A DNA stretch of 64,000 nucleotides. It comes from Robiginitalea sediminis. Its GTDB lineage: Bacteria > Bacteroidota > Bacteroidia > Flavobacteriales > Flavobacteriaceae. Shown here piece after piece: positions 7,440 to 17,615 of this stretch; positions within the stretch are counted from its first letter, which is position 1; each line of letters begins with the position of its first letter. The position numbers and the translations under genes are program-made. Where the stretch lies: assembly GCF_002198115.1 (NCBI RefSeq), contig NZ_NGNR01000001.1:1291332-1355331 (forward strand), read 5' to 3'. The notes beneath the pieces are model-generated. The model ran no database searches and was not told where the DNA came from. It saw only the letters and a list, made by a program, of their open reading frames with translations.

Positions 7440-8516
7440 ATGACGATTATGCCGGATATTCGATCCATACTGAACCAACGCATCCTGGTACTGGACGGTG
7501 CCATGGGGACCATGCTGCAGCGATATGCCTTTACCGAGGCCGACTTTCGCGGCGAGCGGTTCCGGGACTGGCCCTCTTCCCTGAAGGGAAACAACGACCT
7601 GCTCTCCCTGACCCAGCCCGGGGCTATCTCGGAAATCCACCGCAAATACCTGGAAGCGGGGGCAGACATTATAGAGACCAATACTTTTTCCTCCACCTCC
7701 GTGGGGATGGCGGATTACGGGATGGAGGACCTGGCCTACGAACTCAACAAGGCCTCCGCCGCCCTGGCCCGGGAAGAAGCAGACCGTATGACCCGGCTAA
7801 ACCCAAACAAGCCGCGATTTGTTGCGGGGAGCATTGGCCCCACAAACAAGACCGCGAGTATGTCCCCGGACGTCAATGACCCGGGGTACCGGGCCATCAC
7901 CTTTACGCAGCTCCGGGATGCCTACCGGGAGCAGGTCGAAGGGCTGCTGGACGGCGGGGCCGACCTGCTGCTCGTTGAGACGGTCTTTGACACCCTCAAT
8001 GCCAAGGCTGCCCTTTTCGCTATTGAAGAAGCCCTGGAAGCCCGGGGGGAGGATATCCCGGTCATGGTAAGCGGTACGATTACGGATGCTTCCGGCCGCA
8101 CGCTCTCCGGCCAGACCCCGGAAGCCTTCCTGATCTCTGTCTCCCATCTGCCGCTGTTGTCCGTAGGGCTTAACTGCGCCCTGGGGGCCAAGCAACTGGT
8201 GCCCTACCTGGAGGTGCTGGCCAAAAGGAACCCCGGTGCGGTTTCGGCCCACCCGAATGCCGGCCTTCCCAATGCCTTTGGGGAGTACGACCAGACCCCG
8301 GAGCAAATGGGCGGTCAGATCCGGGAATACCTGGAGAAGGGCCTGGTGAATATTATCGGTGGCTGTTGCGGCACAACCCCGGACCATATCAGGGTGCTGG
8401 CCGAACTGGTGAAGGAATACGCTCCCAGGAAGGTGGAAGTGGAATTGGATTCCAAATCCCACCCCGAATACGCAAGGGGCCAAAATCCAAAATCCAACAA
8501 CAGGACTAAAGGATGA
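7440..8516 (+). CDS. Methionine synthase, N-terminal half (homocysteine-binding module)
   Basis: A 358-residue stand-alone homocysteine S-methyltransferase barrel equal to the first module of cobalamin-dependent MetH. It shows [13 protein letters not shown] near the start and the zinc-ligand cysteines in GLNCALG and [10 protein letters not shown]. It cannot work alone; the folate, cobalamin and reactivation modules are encoded by the next gene, which overlaps by ATGA. The clean overlap and intact reading frames argue for a true two-subunit enzyme rather than a sequencing frameshift. ATG at 7440 is given; the ATG at 7449 is an equally good start. Expression should be under the SAM-I riboswitch. 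Confidence 0.9.
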   Translation: MTIMPDIRSILNQRILVLDGAMGTMLQRYAFTEADFRGERFRDWPSSLKGNNDLLSLTQPGAISEIHRKYLEAGADIIETNTFSSTSVGMADYGMEDLAYELNKASAALAREEADRMTRLNPNKPRFVAGSIGPTNKTASMSPDVNDPGYRAITFTQLRDAYREQVEGLLDGGADLLLVETVFDTLNAKAALFAIEEALEARGEDIPVMVSGTITDASGRTLSGQTPEAFLISVSHLPLLSVGLNCALGAKQLVPYLEVLAKRNPGAVSAHPNAGLPNAFGEYDQTPEQMGGQIREYLEKGLVNIIGGCCGTTPDHIRVLAELVKEYAPRKVEVELDSKSHPEYARGQNPKSNNRTKG

Positions 8517-11194
8517 GTGGAGAAGCGCGATACCTGAAACTCTCGGGCCTCGAGGCCCTGGTCATTACCCGGGAAAGCAATTTCATCAACGTGGGGGAGC
8601 GCACCAATGTGGCCGGGTCCCGGCGTTTTCTCAGGCTCATCAAGGAAGAGCAGTACGAGGAGGCCCTGGAGGTTGCCCGCGAACAGGTGGAAGGCGGGGC
8701 ACAGATCATAGATGTGAACATGGACGATGGCCTTATTGACGGGAAAAAGGCTATGGTTACTTTTCTGAACCTGATGATGGCGGAGCCCGATATCGCCCGG
8801 GTCCCGGTCATGATAGACAGTTCCAAGTGGGAAATCCTGGAGGCCGGCTTGCAGGTAGTCCAGGGGAAGTGCGTGGTGAATTCCATCAGCCTGAAGGAAG
8901 GGGAAGCTGTTTTCCTGGAGCAGGCCCGGAAGATCCGCCGCTACGGGGCCGCTGTCATCGTCATGGCCTTCGATGAGGTCGGGCAGGCGGACACCTACCA
9001 GAGGCGGATTGAAATCGCCGAACGGTCCTACCGCCTCCTGACCGAAAAGGCGGGTTTTCCGCCGGAAGACATCATTTTCGATTTAAATATTTTCCCTGTG
9101 GCCACCGGGATGGAGGAGCACCGCCGCAATGCCGTGGATTTTATTGAGGCCACCCGGTGGGTACGCGAGAACCTTCCCCATTGCAGTGTGAGCGGGGGGG
9201 TCAGCAACGTCTCCTTCAGTTTCCGGGGGAACAACACGGTGCGGGAAGCCATGCACTCGGCCTTTCTGTACCACGCCATCCGTGCGGGTATGAATATGGG
9301 GATTGTGAACCCCACCCTGCTGGAGGTGTACGACGACATCCCCGGGGAACTCCTGACCTATGTGGAGGACGTCCTGCTGGACCGGCGGGAAGATGCTACT
9401 GAGCGCCTTCTGGAGTATGCCCAGACGGTGGAAGGGGCCCAGAAGGAGCGTACCGAGGACCTTACATGGCGGGAAGCCCCCTTGCAGGAGCGCATTACCC
9501 GGGCCCTGGTAAAAGGGATAGACGCCTATATCGTGGCGGATGTGGAGGAGGCCCGACAGGCGGCGGAAGAACCCATTGAGGTTATTGAAGGCCACCTGAT
9601 GACCGGGATGAATGTGGTGGGCGACCTCTTTGGCAGCGGGAAAATGTTCCTGCCCCAGGTGGTTAAATCGGCCCGGGTAATGAAAAAGGCTGTGGCCTAC
9701 CTGACCCCCTTTATCGAGGAAGCCAACGCCGGGAAGGCTTCGGCCGGCGGCAAGGCCGGCAAGGTGCTGCTGGCTACCGTGAAGGGTGATGTCCACGACA
9801 TTGGGAAGAACATTGTTAGCGTGGTGCTGGCCTGCAATAATTATGAGATCACGGACCTGGGGGTTATGGTCCCCCCGGAAAAAATCCTCGCTGCAGCGCG
9901 GGAACACCAGGTGGATATGATTGGCCTTAGCGGGCTGATTACCCCTTCCCTGGACGAAATGGTCTTCCTGGCCTCCGAAATGGAGCGGGAAGGGATGCAG
10001 CTCCCATTGCTCATTGGCGGGGCCACTACAAGCAAGGCCCATACGGCCGTAAAAATCGATCCGGTGTACAACGGCCCAGTGGTCTATGTGACCGATGCCA
10101 GCCGCGCAGTTACCGTTGCCGGGGACCTGTTGAACAAGAAAGAAGGAGAAAGGTATGCCCGCTCGGTGAAGGAATCCTATGCCGAATTCCGGGAAGGGTT
10201 CCAAAAGCGCGGGAAGGCCAAATCCTACCTGGGGCTGGAGGCCGCCAGGGAAAATCGCCTTCGGTTGGAATGGAACCCATCGGATATCGCGGTGCCCCGT
10301 CAGTTGGGCGTGCAGCGCCTGGACCTGATAGACCTTCGAAAGCTGGAGCCCTATATAGACTGGTCCCCGTTTTTCAGGGCCTGGGACCTGCATGGAAGGT
10401 ATCCGGATATCCTGGAGGACAAGGTTGTGGGGGAGCAGGCGAAAAGCCTTTATGCAGATGCGCGGGCCATGCTTCGCCAGGTGATCCGCGAAGGTTCCCT
10501 AAAAGCCCAGGCGGTTTTCGGGCTGTTTCCTGCCAACACGGTAGGGACAGACGACATTGAAATCCGCCGGGAGGGCGCCCCCCCGGAGCGCTTCCTCACC
10601 CTGCGCCAGCAAAGCGGGAAAAAGGAGGGGGTACCCCACCTGGCCCTGGCCGATTTTATCGCCCCTGCCGATACCGGCCTGACGGATTATATGGGTGGGT
10701 TCTGCGTTACGGTCCACGGGGCGGAAACCCTGGCCGCAGCGTACCAGGACAACCTGGACGACTATCGCAGTATCCTGGTGAAGGCCCTGGCCGACCGCCT
10801 GGCGGAGGCAGCTGCGGAATACCTGCACCGGGAAATCCGCATCCGCTACTGGGGCTATGCGCCGGAGGAAACCTTAGACAATGCGGCCCTGATCCGCGAA
10901 GCCTACCAGGGTATACGCCCGGCCCCCGGGTACCCGGCCTGCCCGGACCACCTGGAAAAGAAAACCCTCTGGAAGGTCCTCGATGTGGAAAACCAGATTG
11001 GGGTACGCCTCACCGAGAGCCTGGCCATGTGGCCTGCCGCCAGTGTTAGCGGGTATTATTTTGCCCACCCCCAGGCCCGGTATTTTGGGCTTGGCAAGAT
11101 TACCCGGGAACAGGTGGAAGACTATGCCGAAAGGCGGAGGATACCGGTCGAGGAAGCGCTAAAATGGCTCCAACCCAACCTGGCACAGACGTAA
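8513..11194 (+). CDS. metH: Methionine synthase, C-terminal half (folate, B12 and activation modules)
   Basis: This 893-residue protein begins directly with the pterin-binding barrel ([17 protein letters not shown]). It continues with the cobalamin cap and Rossmann domain: the lower axial histidine motif is D426-V-H428-D-I-G431 in GDVHDIGKN, then [11 protein letters not shown] and [14 protein letters not shown]. It ends with the SAM-binding reactivation domain ([23 protein letters not shown]). Together with the preceding gene it reconstitutes a full MetH of about 1250 residues that makes methionine from homocysteine and methyl-tetrahydrofolate. Confidence 0.95.
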   Translation: MSGEARYLKLSGLEALVITRESNFINVGERTNVAGSRRFLRLIKEEQYEEALEVAREQVEGGAQIIDVNMDDGLIDGKKAMVTFLNLMMAEPDIARVPVMIDSSKWEILEAGLQVVQGKCVVNSISLKEGEAVFLEQARKIRRYGAAVIVMAFDEVGQADTYQRRIEIAERSYRLLTEKAGFPPEDIIFDLNIFPVATGMEEHRRNAVDFIEATRWVRENLPHCSVSGGVSNVSFSFRGNNTVREAMHSAFLYHAIRAGMNMGIVNPTLLEVYDDIPGELLTYVEDVLLDRREDATERLLEYAQTVEGAQKERTEDLTWREAPLQERITRALVKGIDAYIVADVEEARQAAEEPIEVIEGHLMTGMNVVGDLFGSGKMFLPQVVKSARVMKKAVAYLTPFIEEANAGKASAGGKAGKVLLATVKGDVHDIGKNIVSVVLACNNYEITDLGVMVPPEKILAAAREHQVDMIGLSGLITPSLDEMVFLASEMEREGMQLPLLIGGATTSKAHTAVKIDPVYNGPVVYVTDASRAVTVAGDLLNKKEGERYARSVKESYAEFREGFQKRGKAKSYLGLEAARENRLRLEWNPSDIAVPRQLGVQRLDLIDLRKLEPYIDWSPFFRAWDLHGRYPDILEDKVVGEQAKSLYADARAMLRQVIREGSLKAQAVFGLFPANTVGTDDIEIRREGAPPERFLTLRQQSGKKEGVPHLALADFIAPADTGLTDYMGGFCVTVHGAETLAAAYQDNLDDYRSILVKALADRLAEAAAEYLHREIRIRYWGYAPEETLDNAALIREAYQGIRPAPGYPACPDHLEKKTLWKVLDVENQIGVRLTESLAMWPAASVSGYYFAHPQARYFGLGKITREQVEDYAERRRIPVEEALKWLQPNLAQT

Positions 11195-11223
11195 AAAAAA
11201 GAATGGAATCAGCACGTTAGCAG

Positions 11224-12174
11224 ATGAAAGTTACCGAACATATCGCCAAGGCCAAGGAAACCCTGTTTTCCTTTGAGGTAATCCCCCCTGTAAAGGGGCG
11301 GAATATCGAGGAACTCTACAGCAATATAGACCCGCTTATGGAGTTCAACCCGCCTTTTATCGACGTCACCACCTCCCGGGAGGAATACGTCTACATCGAT
11401 CGGGACGGGCTCTACGACAAGCGGGTGACCCGCATGCGTCCGGGGACCCTGGGTATCTGTGCCGCCATTATGCACAAATACGATGTGGACACCATCCCCC
11501 ATGTGCTTTGCGGGGGGTTTACCCGGGAGGAGACCGAGTACCTGCTGGTAGATTGCCAGTACCTGGGCATCGATAACGTCATGGCCCTCAGGGGGGATGC
11601 CATGAAGGAGCAGAAGTATTTCGAACCAACCCCGGGCGGGCATACCTATGCCTCCCAACTGGTAAAGCAAATCGCCGACCTGAACCAGGGTAATTATCTC
11701 CACGATGTGGTGGAAACAGACAATGCCCCGGATTTCTGCATTGGGGTGGCCGGGTACCCGGAAAAGCACATGGAAGCGCCCTCCCTGCCTTCAGACCTGA
11801 GGTGGCTCAAGCACAAGGTGGATTTGGGGGCCGACTATATTGTGACCCAGATGTTCTTCGACAACCGCAAATATTTCGAGTTTGTGGCCCTCTGCCGGGA
11901 AGCCGGCATACAGGTGCCTATCATCCCGGGGATCAAACCCATTGCGGTAAAGCGCCACCTGCAATTGCTGCCACAGGTCTTCCGTACGGAACTGCCGGAA
12001 GTGTTGGTAGAAGCCGTGGAGGCCTGTAAGGACAACCAGGCCGTGAGGGAAGTGGGTATTGAATGGGCCATCGAGCAATCGCGCGAACTCCGCGAGGCCG
12101 GGGTCCCCGTATTGCACTATTATTCCATGGGGAAATCGGACAACATCAAGGCTATTGCCCGGGCCGTTTTCTAG
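11224..12174 (+). CDS. metF: 5,10-methylenetetrahydrofolate reductase
   Basis: A 316-residue FAD-dependent reductase supplying methyl-THF to MetH. Recognisable family stretches are FSFEVIPPVKGRN near the start, the glycine-rich LRGD in NVMALRGDAM, IGVAGYPEKH, and GADYIVTQMFFDN, with IPGIKPI in the C-terminal half. It begins 29 bases after metH and likely shares the riboswitch-controlled transcript, completing homocysteine remethylation. Confidence 0.95.
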   Translation: MKVTEHIAKAKETLFSFEVIPPVKGRNIEELYSNIDPLMEFNPPFIDVTTSREEYVYIDRDGLYDKRVTRMRPGTLGICAAIMHKYDVDTIPHVLCGGFTREETEYLLVDCQYLGIDNVMALRGDAMKEQKYFEPTPGGHTYASQLVKQIADLNQGNYLHDVVETDNAPDFCIGVAGYPEKHMEAPSLPSDLRWLKHKVDLGADYIVTQMFFDNRKYFEFVALCREAGIQVPIIPGIKPIAVKRHLQLLPQVFRTELPEVLVEAVEACKDNQAVREVGIEWAIEQSRELREAGVPVLHYYSMGKSDNIKAIARAVF

Positions 12175-12209
12175 GCTGGCACGCCCGTGCCCCGGCATCT
12201 AAAAAGCCT

Positions 12210-12217
12210 TACCTTTG
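12210..12217 (+). promoter_or_regulatory. Bacteroidota -7 element before the PagL-like gene
   Basis: TACCTTTG matches TAnnTTTG exactly. No clear -33 TTTG is seen upstream. The ATG at 12224 lies only about seven bases downstream, so transcription might begin at or beside the start codon. Confidence 0.4.
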
Positions 12218-12223
12218 GCCTGC

Positions 12224-13321
12224 ATGAGAAGCGCAGGTGTCATTCTGTTATGCGGGCTTTTGGCTATCCCGTGCCTTCGGGGCCAGGAGTCTGACCGCCA
12301 TACTACTCTGGATTTTAATCCGTTTTACGGGTCCATCCTCCTGCACAACCCGGATATTACCCACCTGATACAGGGCCATCCGGCAGGCTTTATCCTGGGG
12401 TGGAATACCAAAACCTTCGGGGAAGAACCCTGGCAGGGGCGCTTTAACTACCCGGACACCGGGGTATCCCTGATCTACCAGGATATGGCAGAGCCTACCC
12501 TGGGTCATAACCTGGGCCTTTACCTCCATTACAATTTCTATTTCCTCCGGCGCCAGATGCAGTTCCGCATCGGCCAGGGGATCGCCTATAACACCAATCC
12601 CTACGATGCGGAAACCAACTTCCGCAACAATGCCTACGGGACCCACCTGCTCAGCTCTACCTACCTGATGCTGCAGTACCACCGCGAACGCCTTTGGGGC
12701 CGCCTGGGGCTGCGGGCCGGGATCGCCCTGGTCCACTATTCCAATGCCAATGTAAAGGCCCCCAACACCTCCACCAATACCCTCGGGTTGACCGCCGGGT
12801 TGGTCTACCACCTGGGGGAGGGGGAGCTGCCCGAATACCGAATGGCCGAAGACCCGTTTACCCCGGAACCCGTACGGCTGAACCTGGTTTTTCGCTCCGG
12901 GGTAAATGAAAGCGACGTCATCGGGTCCGGGCAATTCCCTTTCTACATCTTCTCGGCCTATGCAGACAAGCGCGTGGGCCGCCTCAGTGCCTTCCAGATA
13001 GGGGCAGATGCCTATTTTTCCAATTTCCTGAAGGAACTGATCCGGTTCCAGGCCACAGCCTTCCCGGAACTCTCGGTAGACCCCGGGTCCGATTACCGGC
13101 GGGTGGGCCTCTTCCTGGGCCATGAACTCTTTGTCAATAAAATCAGCGTGATAACTCAGTTGGGCTATTACATCTACTACCCCTTCGATTTCGAGGGGCG
13201 GGTATATAACCGCGTGGGCATCAAGCGGTATTTCGGGAAACAGTGGTTTGGTGCCATAAGCCTCAAGTCCCACGCGGCAAAGGCTGAAGCCCTGGAATTC
13301 GGAATCGGGATCCGCCTATGA
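12224..13321 (+). CDS. PagL-like acyloxyacyl hydrolase (outer-membrane lipid A deacylase family)
   Basis: A 365-residue secreted protein with an N-terminal signal peptide ending near LRGQE and a beta-rich, probably eight-stranded barrel body. The segment LVHYSNANVKAPN resembles the PagL/acyloxyacyl hydrolase active-site region, with H171 and S173 as likely catalytic residues. PagL removes a 3-O-linked acyl chain from lipid A in the outer membrane. The protein is about twice the length of proteobacterial PagL, with a longer C-terminal half of unknown purpose. The ATG at 12224 is chosen over an upstream TTG because it follows the -7 element. It overlaps the next gene by ATGA. Confidence 0.75.
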   Translation: MRSAGVILLCGLLAIPCLRGQESDRHTTLDFNPFYGSILLHNPDITHLIQGHPAGFILGWNTKTFGEEPWQGRFNYPDTGVSLIYQDMAEPTLGHNLGLYLHYNFYFLRRQMQFRIGQGIAYNTNPYDAETNFRNNAYGTHLLSSTYLMLQYHRERLWGRLGLRAGIALVHYSNANVKAPNTSTNTLGLTAGLVYHLGEGELPEYRMAEDPFTPEPVRLNLVFRSGVNESDVIGSGQFPFYIFSAYADKRVGRLSAFQIGADAYFSNFLKELIRFQATAFPELSVDPGSDYRRVGLFLGHELFVNKISVITQLGYYIYYPFDFEGRVYNRVGIKRYFGKQWFGAISLKSHAAKAEALEFGIGIRL

Positions 13322-14079
13322 GATTAAAGTATATCCATATCGTCCTGCTGTGCATCCTGGCTCTGGCCGGGTGCGGGGAGAATGCCCCGGATTGCCTGCA
13401 ATCCTCCGGGAAGACCGTTGAGGTGGAACTCGACGTCCCCTCCTTTGAGCGCATTACGGTATTTGAGCGCATCCGCCTGGTGCTCCGGCAGGGGCCCCAA
13501 CAGGAGGTGCGGGTTCAAACCGGGGAAAACCTGTTGCCTGAGATTTCTGCAACCGTAGTGGACGGTACCCTGGAGCTGCGCAATGAAAACACCTGTAACC
13601 TTTTCCGGTCTTATGGCAATACCACCATTTGGGTCACAGTGCCCGACCTGTCCGAGGTACGGAGCAGTACCGGGCTCCCCATAGTAAGCGAAGGCCCCCT
13701 TGGGTTTACGGACCTAAGGCTCATCTCCGAGAGTTTCCAGAATGAGGAAACCGAGACTACCGATGGCACCTTCGACCTGGAACTGTCCGGGGGTCGGGTA
13801 CGGGTCGTCTCTAACGGGATTGCCTATTTCCGCTTGCGCGGTACGGCCAGCCTGCTGGAAGTGCGGGTGGCTGCCGGCGATTCCCGGGTGGAAGCTGGCG
13901 GGCTGCAAGCCGGAATCGTGCGCATTGACCACCGGGGGAGCAATGCCATGGAAGTGTACCCGACAGACCGGATTGAAGGGGTAATCCGGGGGTATGGGGA
14001 TGTGCGCGCCTTTAACCGTCCGGATGAAATTTCGGTGGAAGAATTATTCCGCGGCAGGTTGTTATTTGTAGGGGAATGA
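13318..14079 (+). CDS. Head-GIN (DUF2807) domain lipoprotein
   Basis: A 253-residue lipoprotein: the signal peptide ends in the lipobox LAGC (Cys20). The remainder is a repetitive beta-rich domain of the DUF2807/head-GIN family (ITVFERIRLVLRQGPQQEV, LRSSTG-like strands), which folds as a parallel beta-helix-like adhesin domain. The function of these periplasmic or outer-membrane proteins is unknown. It overlaps both neighbours by ATGA, so deacylase, lipoprotein and serine hydrolase form a coupled operon, perhaps for envelope maintenance. Confidence 0.75.
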   Translation: MRLKYIHIVLLCILALAGCGENAPDCLQSSGKTVEVELDVPSFERITVFERIRLVLRQGPQQEVRVQTGENLLPEISATVVDGTLELRNENTCNLFRSYGNTTIWVTVPDLSEVRSSTGLPIVSEGPLGFTDLRLISESFQNEETETTDGTFDLELSGGRVRVVSNGIAYFRLRGTASLLEVRVAAGDSRVEAGGLQAGIVRIDHRGSNAMEVYPTDRIEGVIRGYGDVRAFNRPDEISVEELFRGRLLFVGE

Positions 14080-15149
14080 GCAACGGGTTCTGGAATACCA
14101 TACTGGGATTTTTTGGGGTTTCGGAGACCACTTCCTCCAGGCCGGAACACCCTGTTGCCGGGGAGGCCGACGCCATGTTGCAGGCTCTGGTCACGGAAGG
14201 CCGGGTTCCCGGACTGGCGGTTGCTGCCATCCGGGATGGAAGGCCGGTCCTGGTAAAGGGATATGGCTATGCCTGCCTGGAAAGCAATACCCCTGTCCGC
14301 CCGGAGCAAACCGTTTTCCGCGTGGCCAGCGTTTCCAAGCCCATCACAGCTACGGCCCTGGCCCGGATGGTCGCTGCCGGGCAGCTTGGTCTGGACGACC
14401 CTCTGGAACGCTATGTCCCGGAATTTCCCCATAAAGGCATCTCCCTGAGACAGCTTGCCGCCCACACGGCCGGGCTCCGCGGTTACAGGGGAAAGGAATG
14501 GGCTCTGAACCGCCCATATAGCATCGCGGATAGCCTGGAGGTCTTCCGGGATGATCCCCTGCTCTTCCCCCCGGGTACGGGTTTCCAATACAACAGCTTC
14601 GATTTTATCCTGCTTTCCCTGGCCATGGAGCGGGTGGCAGGGATGCCTTTCCACAAACTGGTCCGAAAACAGGTTACCGAACCCTTTGGCATGGTGCAAA
14701 CCACCCAGGAGGTCCCGGGAAGCAGGGTGCCGGGGCAGGCAGCATGCTACACCCGGCAACGCAGAGGGTTTCGTCCGGCCATCCCCGTAGACAACCGGTT
14801 TAAACTGGCAGGGGGCGGGTACCTTTCCACCGTTTCGGACCTTACCCGCCTGGGAAAGGCCTATCTGGAGGGGCGTGTAGCCCCGGAGCCCGTCCTGAGG
14901 GAGTTCCTCAAAGGGTATACGGCAGGAGGAACCCCTACCTGGTACGGGTTGGGCTGGCAGGTCAGTCAGGATGCTTCGGGCAGGCGGTACTTCGGGCATA
15001 TTGGCAACGGAGTAGGAGGGTATAGCAACTTTTTCATCTACCCGGAATCGGGCTGGCTGGTCAGTATCCTTACCAATTGCACCGACCCGGGCATCCAACC
15101 CTACCTCGATCTGGTGATCGCATCCCTGCTGGATACCCCATCCCCATAA
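14076..15149 (+). CDS. Beta-lactamase-family serine hydrolase
   Basis: A 357-residue class C beta-lactamase/esterase-fold protein. The nucleophile motif is S85-V-S-K88, the second motif is represented by FQYNSFDF, and the third by HIGNG (the H-x-G of the KTG position). Members include D-aminopeptidases, esterases and penicillin-binding-like enzymes, so the substrate cannot be stated. No clear signal peptide is visible at the N-terminus (MSNGFWNTILGFFG is amphipathic), which is unusual for the family. It is the last gene of a three-gene operon and ends next to a bidirectional terminator. Confidence 0.8.
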   Translation: MSNGFWNTILGFFGVSETTSSRPEHPVAGEADAMLQALVTEGRVPGLAVAAIRDGRPVLVKGYGYACLESNTPVRPEQTVFRVASVSKPITATALARMVAAGQLGLDDPLERYVPEFPHKGISLRQLAAHTAGLRGYRGKEWALNRPYSIADSLEVFRDDPLLFPPGTGFQYNSFDFILLSLAMERVAGMPFHKLVRKQVTEPFGMVQTTQEVPGSRVPGQAACYTRQRRGFRPAIPVDNRFKLAGGGYLSTVSDLTRLGKAYLEGRVAPEPVLREFLKGYTAGGTPTWYGLGWQVSQDASGRRYFGHIGNGVGGYSNFFIYPESGWLVSILTNCTDPGIQPYLDLVIASLLDTPSP

Positions 15150-15151
15150 AA

Positions 15152-15176
15152 AAAGGAAGGCCTGCAGCCTTCCTTT
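15152..15176. terminator. Bidirectional terminator
   Basis: A perfect 10-bp stem, AAAGGAAGGC with GCCTTCCTTT, around a CTGCA loop lies between convergent genes. Flanking A and T tracts allow termination in both directions. Confidence 0.85.
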
Positions 15177-15199
15177 CCTTTTATTGAATCTCTGGCTTT

Positions 15200-15685
15200 T
15201 TAAAGGGCCAGTAACAGACCAATATTGAAGTTCCCCCAAGTGGCGGCATCCGAAACCGTCTCGTAGGAAGCGTTCAACTCCAGGATATCCAGAATGTCCA
15301 GGCCTACCACCGGTCGGAAATAAAACCCGCCATCCAGAAAATCGGAAATCCCAACGGCATATCCGACATCGACTCCCCCGGTAAGGATGCCCAGCAGGGT
15401 GATGCGGGCCGCACCCCCAATGGGAAGGAAAGTACCGTCGTCTATGCTGATGCCCGGGGAGATTTCATCCCCGAAGTAATTCCGGATCCCCACGGTAGGG
15501 CCGAAGTTCAGGAGGGCATCCTCCTTTTCGAACATGTAGTAGACATCCCCGCCGAGCATAAAGGTGGAAATGTCGGCAGCATCGGCAGTGGGAATCCCCC
15601 CGACTACCCCGATTTTAAATACGCCCTGGGCCTGAAGGCTGCCAAAGGCGAGGACGGCAACTAGGGTAAAAAACGCTTTTTTCAT
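15200..15685 (-). CDS. Small secreted beta-barrel protein
   Basis: A 161-residue protein with a signal peptide (MKKAFFTLVAVLAFGSLQAQG) and a body of short alternating beta strands rich in Gly and aromatic residues (FGPTVGIRNYFG, VGLDILDILEL). This is typical of small outer-membrane beta-barrel proteins of Bacteroidota. No specific function is recognisable. It is transcribed alone and converges on the serine hydrolase operon. Confidence 0.7.
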   Translation of the reverse strand: MKKAFFTLVAVLAFGSLQAQGVFKIGVVGGIPTADAADISTFMLGGDVYYMFEKEDALLNFGPTVGIRNYFGDEISPGISIDDGTFLPIGGAARITLLGILTGGVDVGYAVGISDFLDGGFYFRPVVGLDILDILELNASYETVSDAATWGNFNIGLLLAL

Positions 15686-15845
15686 GTTTTTGATGAATTG
15701 GTTTCTACATAAATGTACGAAAAAACAGGATGTGAAGCATATGTGATCAGGTTAAGGCAGCCTTACTTACTCAATGGATGTGCAATTTCACTGATGGTTC
15801 GATGGGCTTTACCCAGCGGCGGTACCAAGTCTGTCTATCCCGGTG

Positions 15846-15853
15846 TACCTTTG
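15846..15853 (+). promoter_or_regulatory. Bacteroidota -7 element
   Basis: TACCTTTG matches TAnnTTTG exactly and lies 37 bases before the ATG of the SIMPL-domain gene. No convincing -33 element is seen. Confidence 0.4.
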
Positions 15854-15890
15854 GTAAAAACACGAATCCATTTTTAAGAAAAATCCATCC

Positions 15891-16586
15891 ATGAAAACGT
15901 ATGCCTTCCTTTTGTGCCTGGTCGTACTGACACAGGCCTCCGCCCAAACCAAATCGTTCCTGGACATCCCGTACCTGGAAACGGCAGCTACCTCAGACAC
16001 CCTGGTGGTGCCGGACCGGATTTTCCTGGGGATCCATCTGCAGGAGGCCGACTCCAAAGACCGGGTGACGCTGGAAGTCCTGGAACAGCGCCTGGTCGGC
16101 GCCCTGGGCAGTTGCCAGGTCGATACGCAGAAACAACTCTCGGTATCCGGCCTTTCCAGCGATTTCCGCACCTATTTCCTGAAAGGGCAGAAGGTGCTGA
16201 AGCAAAAGTATTTTGAGTTGCTGGTTTACGATGCGCAAACGGCCGGCTGCGTGCTTTACGAACTGGAGCAGGCAGGGATATCCAATGTCCGCTTTCTGAG
16301 GTCCGAGTTCGCCGGGATGGATGCCCTCCAAACCACCTTGAAAGCCAGGGCGGTAGCAGCCGCACACCAGCGGGCCTCGGCCATGGCAGGTGCCGTGGGC
16401 CAGGCCGTGGGCAAGGCTGTCTACATTTCCGATACGGGGAGCTATGGCCCGGTGTATTCCCCTACGCCCATGCCCCGGATGGCCATGGCCGAGGCGGATG
16501 CTGCCGCTTCGTACAAGGCCATCGATGCCGAATTCCGCAAGCTCAAAGTGGAGGTACAGGTGCAGGTGAAGTTCTTGCTCGAATAA
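15891..16586 (+). CDS. Secreted SIMPL (DUF541) domain protein
   Basis: A 231-residue protein with a cleavable signal peptide (ending ASAQ) and a SIMPL/DUF541-like body: the early PDRIFLGIHLQEAD strand, a central helix, the ARAVAAAHQRASAMAGAVGQAVG segment and a final KLKVEVQVQVKFLLE strand. Family members are periplasmic or surface proteins of uncertain function; one has been linked to oxidative-stress tolerance in E. coli. A second SIMPL gene lies 1 kb downstream. Confidence 0.65.
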   Translation: MKTYAFLLCLVVLTQASAQTKSFLDIPYLETAATSDTLVVPDRIFLGIHLQEADSKDRVTLEVLEQRLVGALGSCQVDTQKQLSVSGLSSDFRTYFLKGQKVLKQKYFELLVYDAQTAGCVLYELEQAGISNVRFLRSEFAGMDALQTTLKARAVAAAHQRASAMAGAVGQAVGKAVYISDTGSYGPVYSPTPMPRMAMAEADAAASYKAIDAEFRKLKVEVQVQVKFLLE

Positions 16587-16778
16587 CGCCTCCCGATGTA
16601 TGGCGTTCCCATACCCATAGGGAAGTACCTGCAAGGCCTTCAGGGGAATGCGAGTAGGATAATGGCCATGTAGCGGGAAGCCCTCATTTTGCTTGCGGAT
16701 TGCAGGGAGTTCTGTTACCTTGGTGCTGGGGTGGGGGTAGGTGCCCCCAGAAACTACCTGTAAAAACAGCATTTCCCT

Positions 16779-17543
16779 ATGTGTTACGACATCAAGGCAA
16801 GCCTGGAAGGCCAGCTAAAAAGAGCGCTGAGAAGGGGCGATGAGGAGGCCGCTGCGGAAATCCGCGAAAAACTGCTGCCCGATACGGATTTGCCTCTTTT
16901 TCACGCTTCGGGCTTCAACCACCCCAGGCTGCTGATCTACCCGGACGACAGTCCGGATTTTCCCGTGGTGGCCACCTGGGGCCTGGTACCGCATTGGGTC
17001 CGGGACAACGCCCAGCGGCAAAAACTGTGGAACCAGACCCTCAACGCACGGGGCGAAACCATTTTCGAAAAGCCCTCCTTCCGGCAGGCAGCCCGGCAGC
17101 ACAGGTGCCTGCTCTACATAGATGGGTTTTACGAACACCACCACCACGACGGGGCCACCTACCCCTTCCATATCCGGAGAAAGGACGGGGAGCCCCTGGC
17201 CCTGGCCTGCCTGTACAGCGACTGGAAGGACCCCGAAACCGGAAAATGGCTGACGTCCTTCAGTATTGTGACCACCGAGGCCAATACCCTTATGGCCCGT
17301 ATCCACAATAACCCGAAGCTGGCCGGACCTAGGATGCCCCTGATTTTGCCGGATGCCCTGGCAGACCAGTGGCTGGCCCCCCTGCAGGACCCCCTGGACC
17401 GTAAGGAACTTGAAGGGCTTGTACAGCCCTATCCGGAAGGGGAGCTCGAGGCCTATACCGTGGGGAAATTAAGGGGCAAGGCCTACATGGGAAATATCCC
17501 TGAAATCTCAAGCCCTGTGGCCTACCCGGAATTGCAAACCTGA
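16779..17543 (+). CDS. SRAP-domain protein (YedK/HMCES family)
   Basis: A 254-residue SOS-response-associated-peptidase protein. Cys2, exposed after removal of Met1, forms a thiazolidine crosslink with abasic sites in single-stranded DNA. Conserved features seen are WGLVPHWV, NARGE (Asn contact) and the Glu in DGFYEH. The usual histidine directly before RMP is not obvious (GPRMPLIL); a nearby IHNN may serve. It likely shields abasic sites during replication. It stands alone between two SIMPL genes. Confidence 0.85.
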   Translation: MCYDIKASLEGQLKRALRRGDEEAAAEIREKLLPDTDLPLFHASGFNHPRLLIYPDDSPDFPVVATWGLVPHWVRDNAQRQKLWNQTLNARGETIFEKPSFRQAARQHRCLLYIDGFYEHHHHDGATYPFHIRRKDGEPLALACLYSDWKDPETGKWLTSFSIVTTEANTLMARIHNNPKLAGPRMPLILPDALADQWLAPLQDPLDRKELEGLVQPYPEGELEAYTVGKLRGKAYMGNIPEISSPVAYPELQT

Positions 17544-17615
17544 CGTCCGCAGCCGCAAAAGCGACCGTATATGATTATAAACCCGCCGGCCCCGGCCGGC
17601 AAAATCTAAACACCC

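Noticed and set aside
8500-8530. Frameshift or broken metH gene
   Set aside because: Both reading frames are complete, the break is at a natural domain boundary and the stop/start overlap is a clean ATGA, as for several other gene pairs in this window.
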